A DNA stretch of 6,840 bases, from NCBI GenBank assembly GCA_011049745.1, contig DRHE01000380.1, positions 1 to 6,840 on the forward strand. Direction: 5' to 3'. Both the position numbers and the translations under genes were made by a program. This document shows positions 6,605-6,840 of the stretch, in pieces (within the stretch, counting starts at the first letter, position 1; each line of letters starts with the position of its first letter). This DNA is from Spirochaetales bacterium (GTDB lineage Bacteria; Spirochaetota; Spirochaetia; SZUA-6; DRHE01). The notes under the pieces were generated by a model, which saw nothing but the letters and a program-made list of their open reading frames with translations, was not told the DNA's origin and ran no database searches.

Positions 6605-6840
6605 TTATTTCTTTTCGATATCCAAGCCAATAGGCTCCTTATCGTAAAGCCTGGTGCCGTAGGGCAGTTTATAGCCTTCCCGCTTGATCACAATACTGCC
6701 CGTAGGACACAGTTCTGCTGCCTTATCAGCCGCTTCGAGAATGGTTGCGGCCAGGTTATGTTCCGTGTCAATGGCAATTCTCTTGTTGATGCCCCGGCCT
6801 TCAAAACCGAAGACCACCTTATTGTCCAGGTCCCTGGAAG
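6605..6840 (-). CDS. hoxU: HoxU-type iron-sulfur diaphorase subunit, 3' end (partial)
   Basis: C-terminal 77 or so residues of an iron-sulfur subunit related to the NuoG N-terminal region; the 5' part lies beyond base 6840. The frame stays open to the window edge, reading SRDLDNKVVFGFEGRG, so the GTG at 6815-6817 is not a start. Visible landmarks are the DLDNKVVFGFEGRG segment that follows the first ferredoxin-like cysteines in HoxU/NuoG, ELCPTGSI with the final cysteine of a [4Fe-4S] site, and the ending YGTRLYDKEPIGLDIEKK, characteristic of HoxU rather than full-length NuoG, which continues into a large molybdopterin-type domain. It ends at TAA 6605-6607, 25 bp before hoxY. The role is to carry electrons between the HoxYH hydrogenase and the NAD(P)-binding HoxF. 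The similar subunit of NADP-reducing [FeFe] hydrogenases is an alternative, excluded here by the adjoining hoxYH. Confidence 0.88.
   Translation of the reverse strand, partial: SRDLDNKVVFGFEGRGINKRIAIDTEHNLAATILEAADKAAELCPTGSIVIKREGYKLPYGTRLYDKEPIGLDIEKK

Noticed and set aside
6605..6817. A separate 70-residue small protein starting at GTG 6817
   Set aside because: The frame continues upstream to the window edge with HoxU-like residues, so this is the end of hoxU and not a short gene.

Overview
The window joins two convergent gene sets. On the + strand (about 1-3666) lies a chemotaxis/phosphorelay set: the 3' end of a methyl-accepting chemotaxis protein, a complete cheW, and a 912-residue cytoplasmic hybrid histidine kinase (GAF-GAF-PAS-HisKA-HATPase-REC). 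On the - strand (about 6840 down to 3737) lies the distal half of a bidirectional, NAD(P)-linked [NiFe]-hydrogenase operon: the 3' end of hoxU, then hoxY (small subunit), hoxH (large subunit) and a maturation protease gene. The protease reading frame continues without a stop into a CheY-like receiver domain. Almost the whole window is coding. The gaps are 87 bp (MCP to cheW), 17 bp (cheW to kinase), 70 bp (between the convergent stops), and about 21-25 bp within the hydrogenase operon. I see no tRNA, rRNA, CRISPR array, insertion sequence or integrase.

The hydrogenase genes are tightly packed (hoxU-25 bp-hoxY-21 bp-hoxH-4 bp overlap-protease/receiver) and should be one transcript whose promoter, with hoxE/hoxF if present, lies beyond base 6840. 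HoxY carries the proximal cluster cysteines only. HoxH carries both Ni-binding CxxC pairs and a 25-residue tail after the last ligand histidine. The next gene encodes an M52-type protease with its three metal-binding positions intact, which fits removal of that tail. This matches the group 3d (HoxEFUYH-type) soluble hydrogenases, which couple H2 to NAD(P)H.

The organism is a motile bacterium with anaerobic or facultative hydrogen metabolism. Base composition is moderate, and start codons include TTG for the kinase and the protease. The MCP tail, the Cys/His-rich PAS domain and the family mix suggest a Desulfobacterota-like or clostridial anaerobe, but the sequence alone does not settle the taxon.

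The most unusual item is the single open frame joining the hydrogenase protease to a receiver domain. A strong Shine-Dalgarno sequence and an ATG sit exactly at the junction, so it could yield a fusion protein, a free receiver, or both. Its position opposite a hybrid kinase and a chemoreceptor/CheW pair invites the hypothesis that hydrogenase maturation or redox state is tied to signalling. That link is inference, not shown by the sequence.
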